NCBI GenBank assembly: GCA_027319585.1
Contig: DAHVMY010000001.1
Location: 70,992 to 134,991, forward strand
Direction of reading: 5' to 3'
DNA from: AG-12 sp027319585
GTDB taxonomy: Bacteria > Chloroflexota > Dormibacteria > Aeolococcales > Bog-877
DNA: 64,000 nt
Shown: positions 1 through 7,863 of the stretch, piece by piece
Position numbering within the stretch: the stretch's first letter is position 1
How the letters are laid out: every line of letters begins with the position of its first letter
Notes under the pieces: model-generated
Told to the model about the DNA's origin: nothing
Seen by the model: the letters and a program-made list of their open reading frames with translations, nothing else
Databases searched by the model: none
Program-made: the position numbers and the translations under genes

Positions 1-1
1 C

Positions 2-190
2 CCGGGGGAGCTGGCTCAGCTGGTCATGCGACTTCTGCGCGAGCCCCGGCTGGGAGGCTCGCTGCGGCGGAGCGGACGGGCGACGGCGCGCACGTTCACC
101 TGGGACGAGGTCATCTGCTCGGACCTCCTGCCACTCCTGCCGCTGATGGCCCGCCGGCAGATGGCGCGCTGGCCAGAGCCTGACCTTTGA
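2..190 (+). CDS. Glycosyltransferase C-terminal fragment (partial, runs in from the left)
   Basis: Only the last 62 codons are in the window. The reading frame gives a run of the kind found at the end of GT-B (family 4-like) glycosyltransferases: a leucine/arginine helix (LVMRLLREPRLGGSLRRSGR) followed by an aromatic 'RTFTWDEV' segment, matching the usual 'R..A...F(S/T)W..v' tail. The stop TGA overlaps the TTG start of the next gene by 4 bp, so the two are probably co-transcribed. The substrate cannot be inferred from this fragment. Confidence 0.6.
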   Translation, partial: PGELAQLVMRLLREPRLGGSLRRSGRATARTFTWDEVICSDLLPLLPLMARRQMARWPEPDL

Positions 191-1395
191 ACTCAGCCGC
201 TGCATCTCGGCCGACGCGGAGCGTCGGTTTGGGGCTGTTCGTGGTCACCTTCTGGATTGGCTTCAACCTGCGGGCGGCCATCCTGGGGGTCCCCCCGGTT
301 CTCTCGGTGGTGAAGGGGGATCTTCAACTCAGCTACACCGAGGTCGGATTGCTGAGCGGCATTCCCATCCTCGCCTTCGGCCTGATGGCGTTGCCGTCGT
401 CGGCGCTGGTGCGCCGCTGGGGCGGGTACGCGGTGGTCGGTGCGGGCCTGGCCCTGGCTGCGGGCGGTGAGCTGCTGAGGATCGTGCCGAAGGCAGGTCC
501 GCTGCCCCTGTTCGTAGGAACCGGGCTCATGGGGATCGGCATCGCGCTCACCCAACCTGGCCTTCCCGCCCTCTTCCAGGCGTGGTTCCGCACCCATGTG
601 CAGCAGGCGTCCGTGACCCTCACCTTGGGGATCACGGTCGGGGAGATGGTGGCGGCCAGCGTCTCGCGCCCCATCCTGTACGGGTCCCTCGGCAGCTGGC
701 AGGGGACCATGATGGTCTGGGGTCTGTGCGGGTTGAGCTGTGTCGGGGTGTGGGTCTGGGCGGTGCCCCGGGTGCGTGTCGGTCTGGCGGCGGGTGCGGG
801 CTGGGACCTTCGGCCCTTGATCCGGTCATTCCCACTGTGGTCCATATACCTGTGCTTTGGCGGGCAGTCGCTGGTCTTCTTCGCCGCCAACACCTGGATT
901 CCGACCTCGGTCCCGGGGGGGCCGCACTCGGCTCTCGCCAGCTGGTGCCTGGCAACCCTCAACGGGGTCATGATTCCGGTCGATCTGGGGCTCATCCTGT
1001 GGCGGCGCAGCTTCGCGACCCGCGGCAGCTACTACCTGGCGAGCGGTCTGATCACCCTGGCCGGGACCCTGGGCTGGTTCCTGTTCGCCTCCACAGCCCC
1101 GCTGCTGTTCGCCGGCCTGATGGGGGTCGGGGTGGCTTTGAACTTCGCGGGCCTGCTTGCCTACCCGCCGCTGGTGGCGGCTCCGGGTCGGGTGGCGCCG
1201 CTCACGGCGGTGATGCTGACCGTCGGCTACGTCTGTGCCTTCTGCGGTCCGTTCCTGGGAGGGCTGGCGCTGGACGCGGGCGGGGGGGTGCGCTCCCCGT
1301 TCCTCCCCATCGTGGCGGCCTCCGTCATGATGGTGTTCGCGGCCCGGGGCGTGCGTTCTGAGGTGCCCGGTCCGCTGGCGGTTTCCACGGGCTGA
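187..1395 (+). CDS. MFS permease, CynX/NimT-like
   Basis: A 402-residue integral membrane protein with about 12 hydrophobic segments. The N-terminus carries 'FNLRAAILGVPPVL', the conserved start of the cyanate/2-nitroimidazole-type CynX branch of the major facilitator superfamily, and the first cytoplasmic loop is 'SSALVRRWGG', a degenerate MFS motif A (G-x3-D-R/K-x-G-R-R/K). The start is TTG at 187, inside the stop of the upstream glycosyltransferase, implying translational coupling. CynX homologues export or import small anions or drugs, but the transported compound cannot be read from the sequence. Codon use and composition match the neighbours. Confidence 0.8.
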   Translation: MNSAAASRPTRSVGLGLFVVTFWIGFNLRAAILGVPPVLSVVKGDLQLSYTEVGLLSGIPILAFGLMALPSSALVRRWGGYAVVGAGLALAAGGELLRIVPKAGPLPLFVGTGLMGIGIALTQPGLPALFQAWFRTHVQQASVTLTLGITVGEMVAASVSRPILYGSLGSWQGTMMVWGLCGLSCVGVWVWAVPRVRVGLAAGAGWDLRPLIRSFPLWSIYLCFGGQSLVFFAANTWIPTSVPGGPHSALASWCLATLNGVMIPVDLGLILWRRSFATRGSYYLASGLITLAGTLGWFLFASTAPLLFAGLMGVGVALNFAGLLAYPPLVAAPGRVAPLTAVMLTVGYVCAFCGPFLGGLALDAGGGVRSPFLPIVAASVMMVFAARGVRSEVPGPLAVSTG

Positions 1396-1431
1396 TTCGG
1401 GAATCCCACCTTGCCACTGGAGGATCGAGCG

Positions 1432-2076
1432 GTGAACAGAGCGATGAAGAGCCCGAAGTGGGACTTCGAAGGCGAGGTCCTGGTGCGGACCTGTCGGGTC
1501 GGCCCCCTGGACAACGCTGCCTACGTGGTGGCCTGCCCGAAGACCGGAGCCGCGGTGTTGATCGACGCAGCGGACGAGGCGGAGCGGCTGATCGAGGCGA
1601 TTGGTGACCTGAACCTGGTGGCGGTGCTGGAGACGCATGGCCACGCCGACCACTGGCAGGCGCTCGGTGCGGTCCGGGAAACCTTCGGCACCGCCTGGGT
1701 CGGCGCCCACCCCGCAGATCTGGCGATGTTCCCGCCGCCCCCGCCGGGCCACCACTTCCACCATGGGGAGGAGATCGCATTCGGCAATTCCCGGCTGCGG
1801 GTGCTCCACACCCCGGGGCACACGCCGGGCAGCGTCTGCTTCCTCGGCCCCGATGTGGTGTTCACCGGTGACACCCTGTTTCCCGGCGGGCCGGGCGCCA
1901 CGCGCCCTCCGCTGGGGGACTTCCCCACCATCCTGAGCAGCATCCGGAACGAGCTGATGGGGCTGGATTCCGCGACCATCGTCTATCCCGGCCACGGCGA
2001 CCCGACCACCATCGGAGCCGAGGTGGCGACGTTCGAGGAGTGGGAGAGAAGGGGGGGAGTCGCGCGGCCGAGCTGA
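1432..2076 (+). CDS. MBL-fold metallo-hydrolase (glyoxalase II-like)
   Basis: A zinc-dependent hydrolase of the metallo-beta-lactamase fold. It has the diagnostic 'THGHADH' metal-binding motif, a later 'HTPGHTPGS' His, 'FTGDTLFPGG' (bridging Asp) and a C-terminal 'YPGHGDPTT' His, that is all ligands for a binuclear site. Length (214 aa) fits stand-alone glyoxalase II-like or persulfide-dioxygenase-like proteins. GTG 1432 is preferred because GGAGG lies 8 nt upstream; a TTG at 1411 in the same frame has no ribosome site. It follows the permease by 36 bp and may share its transcript. The substrate is unknown: hydroxyacylglutathione-type thioesters are the family default. Confidence 0.8.
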   Translation: MNRAMKSPKWDFEGEVLVRTCRVGPLDNAAYVVACPKTGAAVLIDAADEAERLIEAIGDLNLVAVLETHGHADHWQALGAVRETFGTAWVGAHPADLAMFPPPPPGHHFHHGEEIAFGNSRLRVLHTPGHTPGSVCFLGPDVVFTGDTLFPGGPGATRPPLGDFPTILSSIRNELMGLDSATIVYPGHGDPTTIGAEVATFEEWERRGGVARPS

Positions 2077-2102
2077 GATCCCCGAGACTCGGGCGGGACA
2101 CC

Positions 2103-2126
2103 GGGCGGCGGGCGAAGGTGCCGCCC
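2103..2126. terminator. Hairpin between convergent genes
   Basis: GGGCGGC and GCCGCCC form a 7-bp stem with a 10-nt loop between the converging MBL hydrolase and rnhB. A smaller CCCGAG-A-CTCGGG palindrome lies at 2081-2093. There is no T-run, as is common for terminators in high-GC genomes, so the call rests on position and symmetry. Confidence 0.4.
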
Positions 2127-2151
2127 AGCTGGGCACCGCTGCGAGCTGGGC

Positions 2152-2751
2152 TCAGAAGGGAAGCGCGGCCTGCGGGTGCAGGAAGGTGAGGCGGTGGTGG
2201 GGAGACGGTCCTCGCTCGGCGATGGCTCTCATGTGGGCCGCGCTGCCGTATCCCTTGTTGGCAGCCCAGGAGTAACCCGGGCACTCTCGGTCCAGCTCCT
2301 CCATCAGGCGGTCGCGATGCACCTTGGCGACGATGGACGCGGCCGAGATGGCCGGCACCAGGTCGTCGCCTCCGATCACGGAACGGTAGGTTCGAGTGGT
2401 CGAGAGGCGCAGGTTGCCATCGACCAGATACCTGTCGGCGACCATCGCTCCCAGCAACTGCTCGAAGGCGTGCCGGTTGGCCCAACCGATTCCCAGTTGG
2501 TCGATCTCCTGGCAGCCGACCTCGATGACCATCATCTGCTCGGCCGCCTCGCGGATGACCGGGTCCAGCTTGCCGCGCTGGGAAGCCGTCAGCCGTTTGC
2601 TGTCGCGCAAGAGGGGGTGTGCGAAGTCGGCCTTGAGCACCACGGCCGCCGCCACCAAGGGGCCGGCGAGGGCTCCGCGGCCGACCTCATCGAGACCGCA
2701 GATCCTTGCGGCGAGAACTATTGCCCCACCACCACCGGCTCGTCCAATCAC
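2152..2751 (-). CDS. rnhB: Ribonuclease HII
   Basis: Hydrolyses the RNA strand of RNA/DNA hybrids and removes single ribonucleotides misincorporated in DNA. The family signature is clear: 'GLDEVGRGALAGPLVAAAV' near the N-terminus (catalytic Asp-Glu and the GRG loop that recognises the RNA-DNA junction), 'RDSKRL', a central 'YLVDGN' Asp, and 'SAASIVAKVHRDRLM' with the fourth carboxylate region. At 199 aa it has normal length. The start is GTG at 2751. A TACACT -10 box ends 8 nt upstream of that GTG and no ribosome-binding site is present, so the mRNA is probably leaderless. Confidence 0.93.
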   Translation of the reverse strand: MIGRAGGGGAIVLAARICGLDEVGRGALAGPLVAAAVVLKADFAHPLLRDSKRLTASQRGKLDPVIREAAEQMMVIEVGCQEIDQLGIGWANRHAFEQLLGAMVADRYLVDGNLRLSTTRTYRSVIGGDDLVPAISAASIVAKVHRDRLMEELDRECPGYSWAANKGYGSAAHMRAIAERGPSPHHRLTFLHPQAALPF

Positions 2752-2759
2752 TTCTGGTC

Positions 2760-2765
2760 AGTGTA
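2760..2765 (-). promoter_or_regulatory. -10 box for leaderless rnhB
   Basis: TACACT on the minus strand, 8 nt before the GTG start of rnhB. The expected transcription start falls at or within a base or two of the start codon. Confidence 0.5.
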
Positions 2766-2835
2766 GTCAGGGCCGCGATTCGGAGGGTCCCTCGCGGTGA
2801 ATAACCGCACCGGCAGGAGAGCCGTCGCAGTCTGT

Positions 2836-2865
2836 TTGCTCGGGTGGAGGCTCCAGGGATAGAAT
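2836..2865 (+). promoter_or_regulatory. Promoter of the S53 peptidase gene
   Basis: TTGCTC (2836-2841), an 18-nt spacer and TAGAAT (2860-2865) give a sigma70-type promoter about 50 nt upstream of the ATG at 2916. Its position excludes the longer in-frame start at 2844, which would lie upstream of the transcript. Confidence 0.5.
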
Positions 2866-2915
2866 CGCCGCAGGCAGCCGGGGGGGAGTGCATAGGTCCG
2901 GGCTTGTGGAGGGCA

Positions 2916-4589
2916 ATGACCGTGTCAACAAGACTCCTGCGGCGTTTGGGGGTTTTCCTGGGAGCGAGCGGTCTGATCCTGGCCAGCGTTGGGATGGCGG
3001 GTTTGTCAGGCACAGACACGGCGGGCGCACCACCGGGTCTCCACCAAGAGAGATCACCCGGGCTGGTGCCCTCGACCGCGGCGGCCGGGCTCGTCCCGCA
3101 GCTCGTCACCCTGCCGGATGTTCCCGGTCTTTTCACATCTCACCGGACAGCGGCGACAGCGTGCACCCTGCCCGACGGCACTGACGTCAGCTACTTCCAC
3201 TGCTACACTCCGCAGCAAATCCGGGATGCCTACCAGGTGAATGGGGTGGACTTGAAGGGTGGCCTTCCGGACTACGGACAGGGGCAGACGATCGTGCTGG
3301 TTGACGCCTACGGAAGCCCCACCGCGGCTCAGGATCTATACCACTTCCATAAGACCTTCTTCCCCAGTCTTCCGGCCCCCGACTTCCAGCAGATCTTTCC
3401 CCAGGGCGACCCCCAGTACCACAACAGCTCACATGGGGTGGGCTTGGCCGGATCGAACGGGGCTGCGGGATGGTCCGGGGAGGCCACCCTGGACATGGAG
3501 TGGGCCTATTCAATCGCCCCAGAGGCGCACATCATCCTGATGGCGGTGCCCCCGTCCGAAACTGAAGGAGTCCAGGGGTTCCCTAACCTTTTCAAGGCGA
3601 TCTCTGCTGAGATCAGTGCGACGCCCGAGGGTACCGTCTTCTCCATGTCATTCGCCGCCACCGAGCAGACGTTTGGCGGGGCGGCGGCAGCACAGGTGGC
3701 TCGGTTCGACCAGGTCTTCAAGAAGGGTCTGGCCCGGAAGGACAACTTCTTCGCGGCAGCCGGGGACACCGGGACATCCAATTCCAGCAAGGTTCACGAG
3801 GAGAGCGTTTCCTATCCCTATCCGACGGTCTCCTGGCCAGCCAGCTCCCCATACGTGGTCGCGGTGGGGGGCACGCAACTCCAGTACGGCTGGACCTGGG
3901 ATCCGACCAGCGACACCGCGTTCACGCCGGGACTGAACGGCACCGTCAAGTTCAACCCCGATTACTGGGCAGCCACTTCCGGGGGGGACAGCCAAGCCGT
4001 CTGGAACGAGTCATGGGCGCCCGTGGCTACCGGTGGGGGAGCAAGCTCGATCTATGCGCGCCCAGGTTGGCAGGCGTCGGTCGCTCCTCAGTACGGTGAC
4101 CATCGGCTAGTCCCGGACACCTCCTGGAACGCGGCGGTCAACGGTGGGGTGGACGTTTACATCACAGCCTATCCTGAGTACAACTGTGGCAATTCGACCG
4201 GCTGCTGGACGATCTACGGCGGCACCTCGGCTGCCACCCCGCAGACCGCGGCGCTGGTAGCCCTCACGAATGCGGCTCGTGAGTCGTTCGGCAGGGGCCC
4301 GCTTGGCTTCCTTGATCCGTTGCTGTACAAGATGGGATCCCAGCTCTACGGCGGCCAGAACCCGGCCTATCAGGACATAGTCCCGGAACAGTACGGCTCA
4401 GCGCCGGCGAGTTTCGCCGGCAGCGAGGTGGACGTAACCGGATCCGTCATGAAGTCCGTGGGCACGTTGGAGGACAACCAGCTCTGGCAGGTTCCAACTC
4501 CTGGATATGCCACCACCACCGGGTACGACCCCACGACCGGCTGGGGCGCCCCGATAGCTCCGGGCTTCGTGGCGGCGCTGGGCGGTTAG
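2916..4589 (+). CDS. Secreted serine-carboxyl peptidase, S53 (sedolisin) family
   Basis: A 557-residue exported protease. The N-terminus (positive residues, then 'LGVFLGASGLILASVGMAG') is a signal peptide, which together with GGAGGG just upstream and the promoter at 2836-2865 fixes ATG 2916 as the start. The S53 catalytic residues are visible: 'GEATLDMEW' (Glu and Asp spaced by four), 'AAAGDTGTS' (the Asp replacing the subtilisin Asn) and 'GGTSAATPQTAAL' (nucleophile Ser). The C-terminal 'DPTTGWGAP' is the calcium-site motif. The usual large pro-kumamolisin domain of about 180 residues is missing: only some 90 residues separate the signal from the catalytic core. Sedolisins act at acid pH on extracellular protein. 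Unlinked to its neighbours, with its own promoter and terminator. Confidence 0.9.
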   Translation: MTVSTRLLRRLGVFLGASGLILASVGMAGLSGTDTAGAPPGLHQERSPGLVPSTAAAGLVPQLVTLPDVPGLFTSHRTAATACTLPDGTDVSYFHCYTPQQIRDAYQVNGVDLKGGLPDYGQGQTIVLVDAYGSPTAAQDLYHFHKTFFPSLPAPDFQQIFPQGDPQYHNSSHGVGLAGSNGAAGWSGEATLDMEWAYSIAPEAHIILMAVPPSETEGVQGFPNLFKAISAEISATPEGTVFSMSFAATEQTFGGAAAAQVARFDQVFKKGLARKDNFFAAAGDTGTSNSSKVHEESVSYPYPTVSWPASSPYVVAVGGTQLQYGWTWDPTSDTAFTPGLNGTVKFNPDYWAATSGGDSQAVWNESWAPVATGGGASSIYARPGWQASVAPQYGDHRLVPDTSWNAAVNGGVDVYITAYPEYNCGNSTGCWTIYGGTSAATPQTAALVALTNAARESFGRGPLGFLDPLLYKMGSQLYGGQNPAYQDIVPEQYGSAPASFAGSEVDVTGSVMKSVGTLEDNQLWQVPTPGYATTTGYDPTTGWGAPIAPGFVAALGG

Positions 4590-4617
4590 CCGGGCCGACC
4601 GCGGTCCGGTCCCATGG

Positions 4618-4642
4618 AGGGCGGGAGTTCGACTCCCGCCCT
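4618..4642 (+). terminator. Perfect hairpin after the S53 gene
   Basis: AGGGCGGGAGT and ACTCCCGCCCT form an uninterrupted 11-bp stem with a TCG loop, 28 bp after the peptidase stop codon. No T-tract follows. It separates this unit from the carboxylase promoter that begins 30 bp later. Confidence 0.65.
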
Positions 4643-4671
4643 CGGTCGCGTGAGTCCGCTGGCGCCCCTTC

Positions 4672-4677
4672 TATACT
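4672..4677 (+). promoter_or_regulatory. -10 box for leaderless carboxylase mRNA
   Basis: TATACT ends 8 nt before the ATG at 4686 and no Shine-Dalgarno sequence intervenes, so transcription probably starts at or next to the A of the ATG. No good -35 hexamer is visible. Confidence 0.55.
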
Positions 4678-4685
4678 CAAGTCGC

Positions 4686-6257
4686 ATGACTGAGAGTTCG
4701 CCTGCCGCGCGTCCCAGTCTGGCGCTGAACAGGCGGTCGCAGTTGAAGGCCCGACAGGACCGGGCCAGGCTGGGGGGACCGGAGAAGTACCGGCAGCGGT
4801 TGCCGACGCAGCACAAGCTCCCGGTCCGAGAGCGGCTGGCCCTGCTCTTCGACCCCAAGACCCCCTTCATCGAGGACGGGCTCCTGGCCAACTCCGAGAA
4901 CCCTGAGGAGATGGGGGCCGATGGGGTGGTAACCGGCATCGGGGTGGTCCACGGTCGCCGGGTGGCGGTGATGGCAAACGATCCGACGGTGAAGGCTGGT
5001 TCGTGGGGCCCCCGCACCGTGGAGAAGATTCTGCGCATTCAGGAACGCGCCGAGCACCTGCAGATCCCGCTCTGCTACCTGGTCGACTCGGCCGGGGCCA
5101 GGATCACCGAGCAGGTCGACATGTTCCCCGGGCGGCGCCACGCCGGCCGCATCTTTCACAACCAGGTCCGGCTGAGCGGGCAGGTGCCCCAGCCTTGCGT
5201 GCTGTTCGGCCCGAGTGCTGCGGGTGGGGCCTACATCCCCGCCTTCTGTGACGTGGTCTTCATGGTCGAAGGCAACGCCTCCATGTATCTGGGCTCACCC
5301 CGGATGGCTGAGGAGGTGGTGGGGGAGAAGGTCACCCTGGAGGAGATGGGCGGGGCGAGGATGCACTGCACCGTCTCCGGTTGCGGCGACCTCCTGGCAC
5401 CCGACGAGCGTTCGGCGCTGGCGGCGCTGCGCGACTATCTCGCCTTCTTCCCGCCCAACTGGGCCACGGACCCGCCACCGGTGGCGCCGCGACCGCCGGC
5501 CGCCCGCGAGGATCTGGGCGACCTGATCCCCGAGGAGTCGGCTCGGGGCTACGACGTGCATCAGATCCTGGATGCCCTGTTCGACGCTGGCTCGTTCTTC
5601 GAGATCAAGCAGCTCTACGCCCGCGAGCTGGTGTGTGGGCTGGCTCGTCTGGGGGGGCGCGCGGTGGGGGTGGTGGCCTCCCAGCCCGCGCATCAGGGGG
5701 GCGTTCTGTTCGTCGACTCGTCCGACAAGGCGGCACGATTCATCAGCCTCTGCGACGCCTTCGGGATACCCCTGGTATTCCTGGCCGACGTCCCCGGCTT
5801 CATGATCGGGTCCGCGGTCGAACGGGATGGGATCATCAGGCACGGGGCCAAGATGATCGCGGCCCTGAGCTCCGCCACCGTGCCCCGCTTCTGCGTGGTC
5901 CTGCGCAAGGCGTATGGGGCGGGCCTTTATGCGATGAGCGGTCCTGGGTTCGAGCCGGAGGCGACCCTGGCCCTGCCAACAGCGGAGATCGCGGTGATGG
6001 GCCCGGAGGCCGCGGTGAACGCGGTCTACGCGAACCGGATCGCGGCCCTGCCGGAGGCCGAGCGGGCCGATTTCGTCCGCCGGATGCGGGAGGAGTACGC
6101 TGAGGGCATCGACGTGTTCCGGCTGGCGTCCGACCTGGTGATCGACGCCATCGTCGATCCCGACTCAATTCGTGATGAGCTGCTCGCCCGGCTGGCGGCG
6201 GCGGGCTCGCGGCGCCGCCCTGAGCCGGCCCGCAAGCACGGTGTCTTTCCGGTTTGA
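4686..6257 (+). CDS. Acyl-CoA carboxylase carboxyltransferase (beta) subunit
   Basis: The biotin-dependent carboxyltransferase half of an acyl-CoA carboxylase of the propionyl-/methylcrotonyl-CoA carboxylase beta family. It transfers CO2 from carboxybiotin to an acyl-CoA. N-half: 'YLVDSAGARITEQVDMFPGR' and 'FGPSAAGGAYIPAFCD' (acyl-CoA-binding crotonase-like domain and oxyanion Gly-Gly). C-half: 'FLADVPGFMIGSAVERDGII' and 'KAYGAGLYAMSGPGF' (carboxybiotin side). The Asp-Ser-Ala-Gly-Ala motif and 'VDMFPGR' favour a methylcrotonyl-type enzyme, but substrate choice cannot be settled here. Length (523 aa) is normal. No biotin carboxylase or biotin-carrier gene is adjacent, so the alpha partner must be elsewhere. 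The start is ATG 4686, apparently leaderless. Confidence 0.9.
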   Translation: MTESSPAARPSLALNRRSQLKARQDRARLGGPEKYRQRLPTQHKLPVRERLALLFDPKTPFIEDGLLANSENPEEMGADGVVTGIGVVHGRRVAVMANDPTVKAGSWGPRTVEKILRIQERAEHLQIPLCYLVDSAGARITEQVDMFPGRRHAGRIFHNQVRLSGQVPQPCVLFGPSAAGGAYIPAFCDVVFMVEGNASMYLGSPRMAEEVVGEKVTLEEMGGARMHCTVSGCGDLLAPDERSALAALRDYLAFFPPNWATDPPPVAPRPPAAREDLGDLIPEESARGYDVHQILDALFDAGSFFEIKQLYARELVCGLARLGGRAVGVVASQPAHQGGVLFVDSSDKAARFISLCDAFGIPLVFLADVPGFMIGSAVERDGIIRHGAKMIAALSSATVPRFCVVLRKAYGAGLYAMSGPGFEPEATLALPTAEIAVMGPEAAVNAVYANRIAALPEAERADFVRRMREEYAEGIDVFRLASDLVIDAIVDPDSIRDELLARLAAAGSRRRPEPARKHGVFPV

Positions 6258-6270
6258 AGAGGTATTCGCA

Positions 6271-7452
6271 TTGACATCGAGATCTGCTCCTCTGCTTCTC
6301 ATCCCCGGTCCCACCCCGGTGCCGCAGCCGGTCCTGGAAGCGCTGGCGCGGCCGACTGAGAGCCACAGCAGCGCAGTGACCGGTGCCGCTCTGCGGCGGC
6401 TCCAGGAAGGGGTGGCGCAGGCGGTTGGGGCTCAGCCGACCGGAAAGGACGGGGCGTTGGTGCTGGTCCTGGCCGGCAGCGGGACCCTGGCGCTCGAGTG
6501 TGGGGTTGTCAACCTGGTGCCCCCGGGGGAGAAGCTTCTGGTCGTCAGCCACGGGCTGTTCGGCGATCGCTATGCCGCCGTGGGCCGGGCCATTGGGGCC
6601 GAGGTCGAGGTGGTGGAGTGCCCGTGGGGGGAGCAGGTGCCTGCCGAGCGGGTGGAGGCCGCCCTCAAGTCCTCCGGGGCCAAGGTCATGGCGGCCACCC
6701 ACGTGGACACTGCGACGGGGGTGGTCTCGCCCTATCGTGATTACGCGCGCATCGCAGGTGAGCTCGGGGTCACCATGGTGCTGGATGCCGTGGCCACGGT
6801 GGGAGGTATGCCCGTGGACATGACCGAGAACGGGATCGACGTGGTGCTGACGGCCTCCCAGAAGGCGCTGGGGATGCCCCCGGGCCTGGCGATCCTGGTG
6901 GTGTCGCCCCGGGCTCTCGAGTTGCGCCGTCGGCTCGGCGGCTGCCGCAGCTACTTCCTGGACTGGCTCAACTGGGAGGCGACCATGGGCGACCCCGAGG
7001 GACGGTACTTCGCCACTTTGCCCACCAACATGATCGTGGCCGGCAAGGCGGCGGCTGACCTGGCCATCGCCGAGGGCTGGGAGAACCGTTTTCGTCGGCA
7101 CCGCCGGATGGCCCGGTCAGCGCGACGCGGGCTGCGCGCCATCGGGCTGCACCCCCTGGCGGAGGAGGCGGTTCTGGGGGCGACCGTCACGGCGACCGGC
7201 GTCCCGGAGGGGATCAGCCCGACCGACCTGCGGGTGGAGGTGGCCAAGGATGGGGTCGCGATCGCCGGCGCGATCGGGAAGTGGGCGCCGCTGGGAGTCC
7301 GGTTTGGCCACATGGGGGCCGCCGACCTACCGGACCTGCTGCAGGGGATGGCCGCCGTCGAGGCGGCCCTGGCCCGGCTGGGCGCACCGGTGGAACGGGG
7401 GGCTGGGGTCGCCGAGCTGGTGACCGGCTGGGGGGAGGAGCTGCCCGCCTAG
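6271..7452 (+). CDS. Class V aminotransferase (alanine-glyoxylate / serine-pyruvate type)
   Basis: A PLP-dependent enzyme expected to transaminate alanine or serine with glyoxylate or pyruvate. The N-terminus 'LLLIPGPTPVPQPVLEAL' is the classic opening of this subgroup, 'GSGTLALE' binds PLP phosphate, 'VLDAVATVGGMPVDM' supplies the Asp for the pyridine nitrogen, and 'VLTASQKALGMPPG' contains the Schiff-base lysine. The translation extends upstream in frame, but the start is most likely TTG 6271, with GAAGAGG 8 nt before it and the family N-terminus right after. It follows the carboxylase by 13 bp and probably shares its transcript. It ends by overlapping the convergent Rieske gene by 4 bp. 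Confidence 0.88.
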   Translation: MTSRSAPLLLIPGPTPVPQPVLEALARPTESHSSAVTGAALRRLQEGVAQAVGAQPTGKDGALVLVLAGSGTLALECGVVNLVPPGEKLLVVSHGLFGDRYAAVGRAIGAEVEVVECPWGEQVPAERVEAALKSSGAKVMAATHVDTATGVVSPYRDYARIAGELGVTMVLDAVATVGGMPVDMTENGIDVVLTASQKALGMPPGLAILVVSPRALELRRRLGGCRSYFLDWLNWEATMGDPEGRYFATLPTNMIVAGKAAADLAIAEGWENRFRRHRRMARSARRGLRAIGLHPLAEEAVLGATVTATGVPEGISPTDLRVEVAKDGVAIAGAIGKWAPLGVRFGHMGAADLPDLLQGMAAVEAALARLGAPVERGAGVAELVTGWGEELPA

Positions 7453-7778
7453 ATCCGCACGAAGACCAGCCCATCCCGGACTCGGACGGGGTGCACCGGC
7501 TGGGCGGGTGAGCCCGGGGGGTAGTCGGCGCGACCGGTGCTCCACTCGTAGCGGAAGCGGTGCCAGGGGCAGACGATCTGGCCTCCGCGGAGCCAACCGG
7601 CTGAGAGCGGCGCGCCGGCGTGGACGCACTGGTCATCGAGCGCGGCTATCAGCGGACCGTGCCGAACCAAGCAAAGGCGCGACTGCCCGACAGTGGCCTG
7701 GCTCAAGCCCTCCGGGATCCGCTGCAGGGGCCCCAGGCAGTGCCACGCTGATGGCTGGGTCGGGTCGGCGGTGGTCAT
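7449..7778 (-). CDS. Small Rieske [2Fe-2S] protein
   Basis: A 109-residue soluble ferredoxin-like Rieske protein. Cluster ligands are C51-x-H53 ('QCVHAGAPLS') and C70-x2-H73 ('VCPWHRF'), and the C-terminal 'VRVRDGLVFVRI' is the usual closing beta strand. It resembles the electron-carrier subunit of ring-hydroxylating dioxygenases and NirD-like proteins, but no oxygenase or reductase is adjacent, so its partner is unknown. It is read from an apparently leaderless transcript: TAACGT lies 6 nt before the ATG at 7778. Confidence 0.85.
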   Translation of the reverse strand: MTTADPTQPSAWHCLGPLQRIPEGLSQATVGQSRLCLVRHGPLIAALDDQCVHAGAPLSAGWLRGGQIVCPWHRFRYEWSTGRADYPPGSPAQPVHPVRVRDGLVFVRI

Positions 7779-7784
7779 GCCCCG

Positions 7785-7790
7785 ACGTTA
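7785..7790 (-). promoter_or_regulatory. -10 box for the leaderless Rieske gene
   Basis: TAACGT on the minus strand with a 6-nt gap to the ATG. There is no ribosome-binding site in between. Confidence 0.45.
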
Positions 7791-7863
7791 CCGAAGTGCG
7801 TTGAGCTCGTATCCGGGCGGCGTCGGCAGCCAGCGGTGGCTGCCCTAGACTGACCAACGAGCC

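Noticed and set aside
2844..2915. Upstream extension of the S53 peptidase to 2844
   Set aside because: It would place the start before the -10 box at 2860-2865 and put 24 residues in front of the signal peptide.
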